Positions 1 to 10,429 of a stretch of 64,000 nt of DNA are shown piece by piece; position 1 is the stretch's first letter, and each line of letters opens with the position of its first letter. The stretch is from Pollenia angustigena (lineage: Eukaryota; Arthropoda; Insecta; Diptera; Polleniidae). Under the pieces are notes generated by a model that saw only the letters and a list, made by a program, of their open reading frames with translations, had not been told where the DNA came from and did not search any database. Location: NCBI GenBank assembly GCA_930367215.1, contig OV884059.1, positions 231,259,803 through 231,323,802 of the forward strand, read 5' to 3'. The translations under genes were made by a program, and so were the position numbers.

Positions 1-370
1 CTCCATGTGGACGGACGTCAATAGAATTGCCGAATTTGGTGTGAAAGCAACCTAAAAGATGCACTGTTTGGTTTGATAGTGTGCCGGCGGCATTATTGGA
101 CCGTACTTTTTCGAAAACATTACAGTTAATGGAGCAAAGTACCGTGCGATGATTTCAGACTTTTTTTTACCCAAAATTGAAGAATTGGGCTTGGTTGACA
201 TGTGGTTTTAACAAGACGGTGGAAAAATCCACCCGGCACGCAATACCACGAACCTATTGAGAGGCGAGTTTGGTAAGCAATTAGTCTCACGACCAGGAGA
301 GGTCCATTTGTCCATACGATTTGACCCCGCAAGACTATGTTTTGTGGAGACACGTAAAGTCTCTTGTGTA
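1..370 (+). pseudogene. Mariner-like transposase remnant, catalytic region (continues 1341-1552)
   Basis: Forward-strand reading with frameshifts and stops gives pieces of a Tc1/mariner DDE transposase: a CGGIIGPYFFENITVNG-like stretch (about 85-140), a second catalytic Asp context MWF*QDGG with the stop replacing Gln (about 200-225), a LLRGEFGKQLVSR stretch, and DLTPQDYVLW (about 320-340) with Asp as the third catalytic residue. The left part is cut by the window edge. At 370 the frame is interrupted by a TA-flanked MITE and resumes at about 1341. Stops and frameshifts make it non-functional. Confidence 0.8.
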
Positions 371-1338
371 CCCAGTAAAAACTTAGCTTACTTTTTCAAA
401 GTGAATAGCTTCTTTCACTCATTATTGAGTAGCTTTATTCTAAAACTAATGTTTTCAACACGTGTGTAGATAAAAACAAGTAAGAAAGTATAGTCGGTCA
501 AGCCCGACCATATGATACCCTACACCACAGTATTAAGAAACACATCATGCTTATATGTCCATATAAATATGGATTTATCTATGTTTATAAAAGTCATTAA
601 AATCGGTTTAAAAGTTTGTGAGAGGCAGAAATTGCCCCCTACCTCCCCTTGTGGTCCTATTTTTGAAAAACAATATAGCTTATGTGTCCATATAGATATG
701 GATCTATCTATGTGTCCATATAGATATGGATCTACCTATGTTTTGAATTTCATTAAAATCGTTTTGAGAGGCAGAAATTGGCCCTATCTCCCCTCGTGGT
801 CCTATTTTTTATGCATCCCTTTTGTGTCCATAAATATATTGTTCTATGTATGTTTTAAATTTCATTAACATCGGTTTGATAGTTTCTGAGAGGAAGAAAT
901 TTCCCCCTATCTTCCCTCGTGGTCCTACGATTTGGCCCATTTTCAATAGGCTTGGTCCTTGTGCCAATAAGAACCTATGTCCTAAATTTTATCAAATTAA
1001 CTTCAAAATTGCGACCTGTACTTTGCGCACAAGGTTACATGGACAGCCAGCCAGCCAGCCGGACGGACATCGTTAGTTCGACTCAGAAAGTGATTCTGAG
1101 TCGATCTGTATACTTTAAGGTCTAGGACCAATAGGCGTTACACACATCAGCACAAGTGCATAATACCCTCTCCACTATTGTGGTGTGGGTATAAAAATAA
1201 TGACTTACTTTTAAATGCGTTCATTTTGAGACATCCCTTGTAAAATTTATTGGTACTTTCAGTAGATATGTAAGTATTTGCTCTTATGTTTTTCTGATTA
1301 CTCAACACATTATTTTGTAAGCAAAGTTTTTACTAGGG
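371..1338. mobile_element. TA-flanked MITE, CCCAGTAAAAAC family, copy 1 (interrupted)
   Basis: Ends CCCAGTAAAAACTTAGCTTA and the inverse of CCCTAGTAAAAACTTTGCTT, about 22-bp terminal inverted repeats, flanked by TA on both sides (369-370, 1339-1340). It sits inside the mariner remnant. The shorter copy at 20077-20346 lacks the internal 0.7-kb segment, which shows that a mini-me-like repeat was later added here. TA duplication suggests mobilisation by a Tc1/mariner-type transposase (inference). Confidence 0.8.
472..1196. repeat. Dispersed repeat (mini-me-like) nested in the TA-MITE
   Basis: Begins ACAAGTAAGAAAGTATAGTC with CGGTCAAGCCCGACC and TACCCTACACCAC, and ends CACTATTGTGGTGTGGGTAT-AAAAATAA. 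Internal stretches repeat two to three times (TATGTCCATATARATATGGA and TGAGAGGMAGAAATT-type blocks), and a GCCAGCCAGCC-GGACGGACATCG tract lies near 1040-1070. The empty site is visible in the sister MITE at about 20210. The same 5' end recurs at 54.77 and 63.73 kb and the same 3' end at 52.3-52.5 kb. The short open frames within it are repeat noise. Confidence 0.7.
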
Positions 1339-1340
1339 TA

Positions 1341-1552
1341 CAGGGGCAAGCCAGCCACAATTCTATCGTCTGGAAGACAACAATGCAGCTACTATTGGTA
1401 AGATTCCGGCCGAAATGCCGGAAAAAGTATGCCAAATGTGGAGTTAACTGATGGACCCCTTCTGGGCATAGCCATGACAGGCATCCATTTATCTCAAATT
1501 TTCTGTTTGTTTTTTTAATTTTCAAACGCTAAACGGTTAAAAAATTACCCTT
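1341..1552 (+). pseudogene. Mariner-like transposase remnant, C-terminal part and 3' inverted repeat
   Basis: Continues the element at 1-370 after the MITE insertion. Readable pieces include GKIPAEMPEKVCQMWS, the typical C-terminal segment of this family, followed by stops. The end AAAAAATTACCCTT at 1538-1552, next to TA, matches the terminal repeat style of the related copies at 19.7, 22.9 and 42.6 kb (AAGGGT...TTAA) and marks the element boundary. Confidence 0.7.
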
Positions 1553-2254
1553 TATTATTACAAACAAAAAGTTACAAATTACAAAAATTATAAAAAACTT
1601 AACTGAAAATACAAAATCAAGGTGTTCTTTGTTAGTGAAAATAAAACAAATCTAATAAAAAAAACTATATGAAAGATTAATATAAATACATATTTATAAA
1701 TTTGTTCTATTCTGTGCTGAACACGAATCACCAATTCGTTCTTTTTGCGCAAAATTGTATTTCAAGCACTGTTGCCAATTTAGAGATTTTCCCGCTAAAT
1801 CTAGCGTTTTTGAAATGTCAATCGCGGGAAAAAATCCGTTTTAGCGGTAAGCGGGAAATCTAGCGATTTTCAAACAACTCTCAGCGTCTCATTTTCGCTA
1901 CAAAAACCTTTCTCAAATATAATATTCACATATTTTTTACTTTTTCTTTTTGTTTTTCTGGCTAAAAACTATTTGCTTAGGTTCACGGTTTTAATTACTT
2001 TAATAGTTTTAGGGAACTGAAGATTGTGTATGACATTTTTTTTCGATTTTCAGTTAGTTTTGTTAGTGTTGTATGTAACAATTCACAACTTTAAGCTTGC
2101 TTAAAATTTTGAAACAAAAGGTAAGGTATTGATTGATCTTAATTGTCTCGACAGAACCCAAGCACTTACTTTAATGTAACTAATTTTATCTAATGCCTTA
2201 AAACGGCAAATAATTACCAAAAATAGCGTAAATGTTATAATTTTTTTTGCTTTT

Positions 2255-3340
2255 ATGTACTAAGTTTGTCATTCCGGGTGAAACTTTTTTAATATTCATC
2301 TAAGACCCCATAAGGTATATTTATTCTGGGTCCTTGAGTAATTTGATTAAGCCATGTCCGTCTGTCTATGCGTCTGTTGTCACTTTCAAGCGACTCAAAA
2401 GGGATATAAATATTGGCATCAAATTGTTTAGAATCCACCTAAGCAGTTTGGGATTGCAGTCCAGCACAATCGGTTCAGTAGGAAAAGTGCTATAAATTAA
2501 AATGTGGAACAACCACCCTAAAAAGTTTATCAGTTGGTACAAAAACTAACATAACTAGTGGCGGAATGCACATATTGATATAAGATTATGCACAAATTCG
2601 TTGTATATGACTAAAAATCATACTATTAAATCGGTCCACAATTAACGATAAGCCTCATATAAAGCCCACTCTCGGAAAAAACCTTTACTGTGCCTAAAAA
2701 CGTAACATATAATGCTATTGTAATATATTTGGTCCACCACAGTTTAATATCAGTCCATATCTTATGCTGGGTACACACTATGCAACGCGTTTACGCAATC
2801 TAGTGAATTAAATTCATTTTCATTCATTCTAGATTGCATCAACATCAAAACGCTTTGATATTTTGAGGTTGCATTGAAACAGATTGCATGTATGTTGCAT
2901 TGTGTGTACCCAGCATTACAATAGGCCCTATATAAAACCTACTCTTGGAAAACACTTCGTCTAAAGCCCTAACAAATAATGCTATTTTTAAATTTAAGTT
3001 TGTCACAGTTTTAAATGACTAGAACTTACACTGTCAACTATCGTTCAGATCAATCCATAACTTACAATAGGCCCCATATAAAGCATACTCTCGGAAAAAG
3101 CTATAGAACGCGTAGAACCGTAAAGCTTTCAATCTGTGTTCTATTATAAAAACATTTGGTCAGTCAAAGTTGTATAAGACTTTAAATTACTTGTTCAAAT
3201 TTGGTGAAGATCGGCCCATAATTTACCATATGTCCCATATAAAGACCACTTCGGAAATATTCGTGGAGGGTATCAAAGATTCGCACAGATGGATATATAA
3301 CTCTAACTTATTTTTTAGGAATAAAATAAGGGAAGTTCGA
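2255..3340. repeat. mini-me-type dipteran repeat inside the hAT element
   Basis: Contains the recognisable core AGTTTGTCATTCCGGGTGAA, ATATTTATTCTGGGTCCTTG, and AGCCATGTCCGTCTGTCTAT (GTCY tract), followed by about 140-150 bp internal units with GGCCCATATAAAG and ACTCTCGGAAAAA blocks. It ends with GTGGAGGGTATCAAAGATTC-like sequence at about 3266. The 57.7-58.8 kb copy is better preserved. Known mini-me elements of flies carry a (TA)n tract, a conserved core and a GTCY tract. Confidence 0.65.
2765..2915. mobile_element. Foldback MITE with TTA duplication, within the mini-me repeat
   Basis: Left arm TGCTGGGTACACACTATGCA pairs with the right arm ending TGTGTGTACCCAGCA; internal GCAATCTAG / CTAGATTGC also pair. 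Flanked by TTA on both sides (2762-2764, 2916-2918). No coding capacity. It belongs to the group of palindromic elements with CACAC-type ends described in the findings. Confidence 0.8.
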
Positions 3341-3521
3341 AACCATAGTATGTAACTTAATTTGAGAGTCTTGATTTATATAAAACTTTAAAAAATGTTT
3401 AGGCTTTAGCGGTATTTTTAAAAAAATTCCCGCTAAATAAAATATTTAGCGTTTTCTAGCGGTTTTTGACGTCCGATTTGGCGGGAAATGTTCAAAAAAA
3501 GTTGGCAACAGTGATTTCAAG

Positions 3522-4005
3522 TTAAATTGTGTAATTATTAATAGCAAATTGAAATGTTTTGAGTCAACTAAAATTGTTTATTTCAATTTATTTTTTAAAT
3601 TTAAATTGTTTTATGTCTTATATTTGTGCATTTTTCTCCCTTTTAGAACCACTCTATTTTTTTTTTTTTTTTGTTGTGCCATTTACAAATGGCAAATATA
3701 ATAGATGTTTTGAGTTTGAAATACATATTCAAAATTTGCATTTTATTTACTTTTATGGATGGGCCAGTTAGTGTATGAAGGACCTTTAGCGCTTAAAATC
3801 ACAATGCGACAACACTGAAATTGTAAACATACTGTTCTAATTAGCGCTGCTGGATGATCACCATTAATTTGTATCCATTATAACAATTGTCTGATAAAAT
3901 TAAAAAATTTAATTTATATAATGTGGCAACATTGCTGTTAATGCCGACTACTTTTGTTGATTGAAAATACATAGTGGCAACGTCTTACTTTTGTTTATTT
4001 TTTTA
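3522..4005. other. Intron/flank, no feature recognised
   Basis: AT-rich DNA downstream (on the minus strand) of exon 3, with a 15-base T run near 3657. No gene and no clear repeat boundary seen. Confidence 0.3.
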
Positions 4006-4013
4006 ATTGAAAG

Positions 4014-4222
4014 CAAGGCGAATTCAACTGCAGGTGGTATCGGAACTACAACAATCCACTAAAAACAGCAGAAACAACATAGGGTTTTCTGCATTACATT
4101 GTTAGTGTTTATAACTCAAAATGTCAACCATTCTTAGCAAAACACTTTCAAATCGAAACAAATAAGCTCGAACTGTCAAAATCAGATGCCGTTTCGACAC
4201 CACCTTTAGTAAATTCGCCTTG
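4014..4222. mobile_element. hAT-like MITE, CAAGGCGAATT family, copy 1
   Basis: Exact 8-bp duplications ATTGAAAG flank it (4006-4013 and 4223-4230). Terminal inverted repeats CAAGGCGAATT, with inner AGGTGG/CCACCT also paired. 209 bp, non-coding. A second copy with its own exact 8-bp duplication lies at 23594-23916. Confidence 0.85.
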
Positions 4223-4246
4223 ATTGAAAGCAATGTTTTTTTTTAA

Positions 4247-4389
4247 GTCTGGGTTCACACTATGAAAGTTTTCTTTCAGAAAGTCTTAGTTTGTTAGAGA
4301 GAGGGGAGAGGAAAGTGGCATATTCTCTTCCCCTCTCACCAATAAACTGAGCCTTTCTGAAAGAAAACTTTCATAGTGTAAACCCAAAC
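4247..4389. mobile_element. Foldback MITE with TAA duplication
   Basis: Near-complete palindrome: left arm GTCTGGGTTCACACTATGAA and on through AAGTTTTCTTTCAGAAAG pairs with CTTTCTGAAAGAAAACTT and TTCATAGTGTAAACCCAAAC. Even the centre (GAGAGGGGAGAGG / CTTCCCCTCTC) pairs. TAA flanks both ends (4244-4246, 4390-4392). Confidence 0.88.
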
Positions 4390-4392
4390 TAA

Positions 4393-5223
4393 GTTTGAAT
4401 AATTAAATATGACATACAATTTTCACTTAAGTTGCCATATCTTCAGCAGAAAATATGGCAGCTTCAACTTCTTAACGTTCACAAAGTTACCATAGGATAA
4501 GCCTGCTGGTTAACATTATTATAAATATAAACTGAAATTGTATAACAAATTTTCGATATTATTAATGTTAAGCTAAATTTCTAATTTTTTCAAAAGCAAA
4601 TTAAATCTTAGCAATTTAAGACTTCATAGATCTAAACTTTAGATTTAGATTTAGATTCTAAAGCAAACGTTGTTAAGTGGTCAAAACGAATCACTAAATT
4701 ACGTATTTTAAATAAGATTTTTAGAAAAACTGAAGTGTTAAGTAGACTTAACACAACACTGAAAAAATAAATAAATTTTATCGAATGAATTTTGTTAAAT
4801 TTTTCTAAGAATATTTAAAAACGAAAACAACGTATGTACGAGTATTTATATATTTAATTAAATAAAAGTTTGCCACAATAACAAGCAAATAGAAAAAGGA
4901 AAATAAAAATAAAATTAAGTTCGAAAGAAAAAAAGAAGAAGTAAGAATGAGCATGAATAAATAATTTGTTATAAAAATAAAAAAAATAAAAAGTAATGGG
5001 AAAAAATTTTGTTTGAACTAAAGAAAAAATAAAACTTTAAATATACTAATTCTTGACAAATACACTTTATACTTTCAACTGAAAAAGAGATTAAAAAAAA
5101 AACTTGAAATAATCTAAATTTCAATTGAAAATATTTATGTATGTTGTCAGGTGAAATTGAAATTAAATAGAAAACTAAATTAAAATTTTTAAATAACTTA
5201 ATTGTGTTAACTAACTCACTCAC
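4393..5223. other. Intron 3' of exon 3, no feature recognised
   Basis: Strongly AT-rich sequence starting at the exon 3 donor and running left on the minus strand. No further exon, terminator or repeat boundary recognised. Confidence 0.35.
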
Positions 5224-5624
5224 CTTGAGGAAGGTATGGCTCTGATCAAATGTTGTTGAGGTGAATGTTGAAGACTTGTTGCTAACGATGAGGATGTTGA
5301 CGATGAAGTGTTACTGCTGCTGCTGCTGTTTAAAGATGTTGGACTATTTTGTATTGAACTCTGTTGCGATTGAAGACTGCTATGATGATTGTGCAGCTGT
5401 AGGGAGGATGAGGATGAGGATGAAGATGAAGAGGAATTTGATGAATTTGTACTTGAATTTGGGCTACCGGTTTGTTGTTGCTGCGGCTGCTGCTGGCTAT
5501 GTTGTTGTTGTTGGACCTCAACATGTTGATCAAAACCAAAACCACTATCATTTGAATTATCACAGGGTGGTGGATGTGGTCGTATTGGAAAACGCTTTCC
5601 AGGCACCATTTTACCAGGGCCAAT
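5224..5624 (-). CDS. Exon 3 of the same minus-strand gene, Gln/Ser-rich regulatory-type protein
   Basis: The 401-bp exon follows acceptor TTGTTGTGTGTAG (5625 and above) and ends at the strong donor TCAAG|GTGAGT (5223 and below). It enters in phase 0 and leaves in phase 2, encoding residues 108-240 plus two bases. It opens with IGPGKMVPGKRFPIRPH, then PPPC and an acidic patch DNSNDSGFGFDQH (about 128-141) that looks like a conserved short motif. A Gln-rich run (about 145-158) and a long Ser/Asn/Gln-rich segment follow. The in-frame TGA lies within the donor, so the gene must continue left of 5223; I found no further exon before the window edge. The PGKR...PHPPPCDNSNDSG arrangement vaguely recalls the N-terminus of insect NFAT (Rel-type) proteins. 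That is an unverified impression, so no symbol is given. The Rel domain, if any, would be off-window. Confidence 0.75.
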
Positions 5625-6139
5625 CTACACACAACAAAATTTAACCAAAAAATAAATAAATAATAATTTGAAGCAGTTTTTTCAATATTAATTTAATAAA
5701 TTTTGCTTAAGTCCTACAATTAAATACATAGTTTATGTTCATTGGTTAATGACGTAGGTATTTTGACGAAAAGGGAAGCCCCTGATCTAATTATTGTTTG
5801 AAAATTTTAAAATATCATTAACAACTTATCATGAGAGGGTTGTATTTTCCTCAAAATAAGTATGACTTGTGTGATGGTGTAAACTACCCTGAAGTATTTT
5901 TTGATTTATTGTAAACACATTTTAGTATTCTATTAATTTTAAATTTTTTCTTAATTAAGTTTTTTATTCTTATAAAAGGTATGGAAAAACACATTCTTTT
6001 GCAATCATGTATGTGTGTTACTTTAAGCAGCTGGGTTAATTGTTTGAATAACATTTTAATTAAATTTTAAAATGTTTACTATCTTTAGTATTTTTCTAAT
6101 TGGAGGCGTTTTAAATTATACTGGTTTAAAATAATTTTA
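5625..6139. other. Intron 2, exon-3 side, nothing recognised
   Basis: Begins with the exon 3 acceptor (polypyrimidine tract TTTTGTTGTGTGTAG on the minus strand). The rest is AT-rich without identifiable elements. Confidence 0.35.
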
Positions 6140-6380
6140 TATTCGGCTAAGCTTAATCTTTCATAACCCCACTGAGAGTAAGAATATTTCAGTGGCGGGC
6201 TTTATATGGGATCCATACATTATAAGCCAATCTATATAAAAATTGACTTCACGAAATTACCATTCGTTACAATTTAAGGCGTTTCAAAGTGTAGTCTAAA
6301 AGTTCGCGTTATAGAGGGCCTATGGTAAATTATGGACCAATCTTTACGAAATTTGGCAGGGTTGTTTCTAATTTTATGAG
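6140..6380. repeat. Fragment of mini-me-type internal repeat, inverted
   Basis: Read on the minus strand it contains GGTCCATAATTTACCATAGG and a TGAAATATTCTTACTCTCAG block, which match the internal units of the 57.7-58.8 kb mini-me copy. Both terminal cores are missing. Confidence 0.5.
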
Positions 6381-7199
6381 ACTATGGACGACTTCCAAAA
6401 TGTCAATAATTATTTTTTATTCAAACAAAGTATTGTGTTTATATGCAGCACAAAATATATATGTACAGTCCATACCATTCCAAAACATCGCCTGTTCCTT
6501 CGACTTTGGCATTTGAGTAAGGAAACGAAAGAATACGAAGAATACAAATACGAAGAATATGAAAGTAAGCAATTTCTTGAAAAGGATTTTCCAACAAACA
6601 TTTTGTTTAAACTGTTGACTTTAATCCACGATTTTATATCTGACAAAGCCACTGCAAAATTAAAATACATATCGTGTAAAAGCACCTTTACTCTGCTAAA
6701 AAGGCAGAGAGACAACATTTTGTTTTTGTGTGAATGATAGTTGTTGTCATGGTACATGTAATCATCTGCCAGGTACGATCGAACGAAAGATTTTAATTTC
6801 TTTTTCAGGGTTTGTTTTTTTTTTTTTATTTTGTAATAGGAACTGTCAAATGTTGTTAACATACACGCATAGTATATAATAACGTAAGCAACTTTTACGT
6901 AAACGAGACGTTGAGTTGCGGATAAACCTTATAAAATTTTAATTTTTCTCCATTTTACGTATCAGCTATCAAATAACAAAAGCGTTAACCTTAAAATTAT
7001 ATAAGAGTCAAACGCAAGAGCTTTAGCATGCATTTTAATTATTTAAAACTAGGAATATAAGCTAAACTGACAGACGAATCGTTATCTTACGGAGAACTCT
7101 TAAAGTTCCTTTTAGGTTGGAAATTATCTTTTATTCAGGCGAATTCACTATTATGGCAAAGACCCGCAATGTATTTGCTTGACGATTGTGAACATACAA
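6381..7199. other. Intron 2, no identified gene
   Basis: Contains a purine-rich stretch near 6515-6570 (GAATACGAAGAATAC repeats) and overlapping open frames on both strands that lack codon bias or domain similarity. Nothing supportable as a gene. Confidence 0.3.
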
Positions 7200-7289
7200 A
7201 TTAAATTTTGCTTGCCCACTGCTGTTTCTTATTAAAATTAATGAAAGTAGATCCGTAAGTCCATAATCTTCTAAGAGGAGGTGGGGGTT

Positions 7290-8060
7290 CGGGAAAAGCA
7301 ATGTCAGGTTCTAGTACCCGAAATATGACAGGACCAAAGAAACTGTTAGTGGTGCAAATAAGCCTCCACCATTGTGAAGCAGCTGCAGCCGAACTAATAA
7401 CATTTCTCTTACACACTCGGACGGATGTAGCCCTTGTCCAAGAGCTTTGGATAACTAAAAATAAGGCAAGGTCGTCTACAGAGGACAAGGTTAGAACGTA
7501 TACTAACGAGGACTGAATTGAATTTTCTCATGTCTCATTCTTGCAGACGCGGTGATTGACCGTCGTAAATGGAGAAACCAAAGGTAAGCGCACTTTAACA
7601 CTGGCTTCGGTGTATACACCGTGCGAGGCAATAGATCCGCCTGGTACAGAAGTGCGAAAGTTGATGACATATGCAAGAAGGAGAGGTGCTATCCTTGTAT
7701 TGGGCTGCGATGCCAATGCACATCATAGCCAATGGGGCATCAACAAAAGGGGTGAGTTAATGTTTGATTTTATGACTACTAACAATCTTATTATCTATAA
7801 TATGGGTAACACGCCGACGTTCACAAATAAAGATAGGCAAGCAGTTATAGATCTGACATTAGTGATCCGCGACGAGCAACTTGTTGTGAACTGGAGGGTG
7901 GCAACGGACTGTAATTTTTCAGACCATAGTCGTATAACCTTTACACTGAATTTTGACCTGGTTGGGTTTGCGAGCAACTTGTTGTGAACTGGAGGGTAGC
8001 AACAGACTGTACTTTTTCAGATCATAGTCGTATAGCCTTTACACTGAATTTTGACCTGTC
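7290..8060 (+). pseudogene. Endonuclease domain of the LOA-like element
   Basis: Readable pieces: LLVVQISLHHCEAAAAELI and DVALVQELWI (start of the endonuclease fold, Glu of QE retained), then VLGCDANAHHSQWG with the conserved Asp-Ala-Asn-His, and FSDHSRITFTLNF (terminal SDH motif). A frameshift lies near 7515-7560. The segment 7873-7970 is repeated at 7971-8068 with about 90% identity, so the terminal SDH block occurs twice in tandem. Confidence 0.82.
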
Positions 8061-8564
8061 TGGTGTTGCTCAGGGTGGGGGACAAAACGAAAGGTTCCGA
8101 CGGCAGGTGTTGTGAACAGGTTCACTCATCTGCAAAGGGAGAGCTATGAGCTGTCCTGCCCGGTGAAATTTCCGGGAAGGCGTAAACAGCCTAAATGGTG
8201 GACTAGGGAACTTAAGGTTCAAGGGCCAACGGTTAGGAGACTGTTTAATAGGGTCACGCTCACGGGAGCACTGGGTGATCGAAACACCTACAAGATGCAT
8301 TTCAATTGGTATAAGGCGGATCAACGAACTGTCTAGATTCCGACGGATTTTATCCAAGGATCCAAGGGCCCTGCGGTATATCCAAAGAAATGAGTGCTCA
8401 TGCAATGAGTCTATCTCTAAGAACCTTTCCTTACTTATGGAGGCACACTTTCCCGGATATACGAAAACCGGAGGTATGGACGATGGTCAATAACGTCTGT
8501 GGCATCGAGCCGTACATCCGCTTGCATCGAGGAAATCGTCACAGGTGAGAAGCTGGAGGCTTAT

Positions 8565-9454
8565 TCTGAATTGCGATGCGAAAATCAATGCGATGCGCAA
8601 ATGAAATGCGATGCGAAAGAAAATTGGTATTCTGTTAGACTTTCGCAAACGCATTCGCAATTTATTTCAAATCGTGGTAACGCTGCTCAAATAAACGTCA
8701 ATGTCAACAAACATCAAATTAAAAATAAATAAATTGTATGTGTTTGGCTGTAAAAATTGTTTATAAAATTTGTTTAGGACATTCTGTAAGAAAAAAAAAC
8801 AAAAAAAAATGGATTCTATGGCACTGTAGTTCGACGACGAAGAAGGGCATGCGCAAAATGAAAGGATACAGAAAAGATTGCCTAGAAGCAAATCTGATAT
8901 TCTAAGCTTGAATGGAAAAAGGCAATTTATTTTGATCCTTGCGAAAAATAAACGTTTACTTGTGCAGAATATTTCTTTTTTCAGCTTTATAAATATTTTT
9001 TTTCACTAATAGGTAGTCCATTGATATTTAGTTCTTCTGTTAATGTTTGCCACAAAGTATTTGCCGACTGACGTGCATTTGGTGTTTTCAAAAAGCTTCT
9101 TGGCAATTGGCTGTGCTAATTCATAAATTCTATCAATGTTTCAAATTGACGCGGTTTGGTGGTCTTATTGCTTGTTTCCCTGAATGAAATAATAAATATA
9201 TGATTAATAAATAAATAAAATATTATCTTTAACTTACATGTTTGTACTTTGCGATTGCTATTTTGTTGTCGAATAAATTTTGCGAATTTGAAATGTATTT
9301 GAAATTTGTTTTCGCAATGTAGAATACCGACTTGCCACCTTTTCGCATTTGAAATGCGATTATAAAAAAACTTTGCGAATATCGCAATACAGAATAGCAA
9401 TTGTTCGCACTTATGTATTTTCGAATCGCATTGATTTTCGCATCGCAATTCAGA
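8565..9454. mobile_element. PIF/Harbinger-like element with about 30-bp TIRs, inserted in the retrotransposon
   Basis: Termini TCTGAATTGCGATGCGAAAA with TCAATGCGA, inverted at both ends. Two coding remnants converge. A plus-strand piece at 8810-8930 reads FDDEEGHAQNERIQKRLPRS after a stop. A minus-strand piece at 9185-9030 follows an acceptor TTCATTCAG and reads TTKPRQFETLIEFMN, then TPNARQSANTLWQTLTEELN in a shifted frame. The latter resembles Myb/SANT-like (zeste-type) DNA-binding domains carried as the second protein of Harbinger elements. Flanking triplets are TAT/TAG, an imperfect TWA-type site. Confidence 0.62.
9030..9185 (-). pseudogene. Myb/SANT-like domain remnant in the Harbinger-like element
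   Basis: Minus-strand reading after a splice acceptor at 9182: KTTKPRQFETLIEFMN, frameshift, HSQLPRSFLKTPNARQSANT and LWQTLTEELNINGLPIS. The spacing of the aromatic/Trp residues is that of zeste/MADF-like three-helix domains used as transposon accessory proteins. Broken by at least one frameshift and a stop. Confidence 0.5.
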
Positions 9455-9539
9455 TAGATCTCTATCTTAGCGGTTATATTGATACCCACCTCATAAGCAG
9501 CGCTCAACATACGCACTTAAAGGGTTAATCTGTTGAGAG

Positions 9540-10300
9540 TGTGCTACATGAGGTGTATTGAGCACGGCCTGGGGCATAAGGAATATACACTTGCCGCGTT
9601 TCTGGATATGAAAGGAGCCTTTAATAACATTAGGATTGATAAGAGATTCGTTGGTAGAGCTGGGAGTTAAGGACTTTCTGTAGGAGTGGATAGTCTGCAT
9701 GCTTAGCAGCAGGATTATCAACTCGAGCCTGGGGGATCATGGTACAATGAGGAATGTTACCAGGGGGACACCACAAGGGGTACTATCGCCTCTATTGTGG
9801 TTGCTTGCGGTCAACGGGATTCTCAGGTCAATTGATTCCATGGGTGGGAATGTCGTTGCCTATGCGGATGACATAGTTCTGCTGGTCAGGGGAAAATTTT
9901 TGTCCACGATCTGTGGTGCAGGGGATGTTGGGCGAAGGGTAGGGGGCTGGGTGTAAGCCCCGCGAAAACAGAACTGGTGCTATTTACCAGAAGGTATAAG
10001 ATAGAAGGTTTTAGGCGGCCAGTGTTGGATGGCGTCGAGTTAACTCTATCTGACAATGCTAAGTACTTGGGTAATTTCCTCGACTGTTAACAATCTAGGA
10101 AGAGAAATACTTAGGAGAGGATGAGAAGGGGACTCAATGCCTACTACACATGCAGAAACTCCATCGATAAGAACACATCGGTGGTTATGCCTGTTCTTAC
10201 TTATGGATGCACTGTTTGGTGGGATGCGTTGAGAGTGGAAAGCTATAGAAAGATGCTTAAAGAAGTGCATCTCTGGGCATCACAGATGCAAGGAGAAGCA
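9540..10300 (+). pseudogene. Reverse transcriptase domain of the LOA-like element
   Basis: Motifs seen: EYTLAAFLDMKGAFNNI (catalytic Asp in LDMKGAF), then GTPQGVLSPLLWLLAVNGIL, and VVAYADDIVLLVRG with the YADD catalytic box. After a frameshift come KTELVLFTRR and LSDNAKYLGNFLD. The Asp residues of the active site are intact, but stops near 9668 and 10089 and frameshifts abolish the frame. The upstream RT part is separated by the Harbinger insertion. Confidence 0.85.
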
Positions 10301-10429
10301 CTCCACAGGCAGCGTTAGACATCCTACTATATCTATCCCCATTGAACAGTATGGGAAGGGTGTGGCTGCTAAAAACTTATTAAGACTCTACGAACAACAC
10401 CACCAGCAGAATTCCCGAATAGGGACGAT

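Larger units (their letters stand above)
1767..3513. mobile_element. hAT-like element, CACTGTTGCCAA termini, 8-bp TSD
   Basis: Exact 8-bp duplications ATTTCAAG flank the element (1759-1766 and 3514-3521). The termini are CACTGTTGCCAA and its inverse TTGGCAACAGTG. Subterminal TTCCCGCTAAAT / GCGGGAAA blocks are also inverted. No transposase frame is present, and the interior is occupied by a mini-me repeat and a palindromic MITE. Eight-base duplications with CA..TG ends are diagnostic of the hAT superfamily. Confidence 0.85.

Noticed and set aside
512..1125. Overlapping frames of 118, 76 and 68 codons
   Set aside because: All fall in a mini-me-like repeat nested in a MITE.
5261..5644. Plus-strand open frames over exon 3 (127 and 100 codons)
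   Set aside because: Shadows of the Gln/Ser-rich minus-strand exon; CAG/TCC-type repeats leave several frames open.
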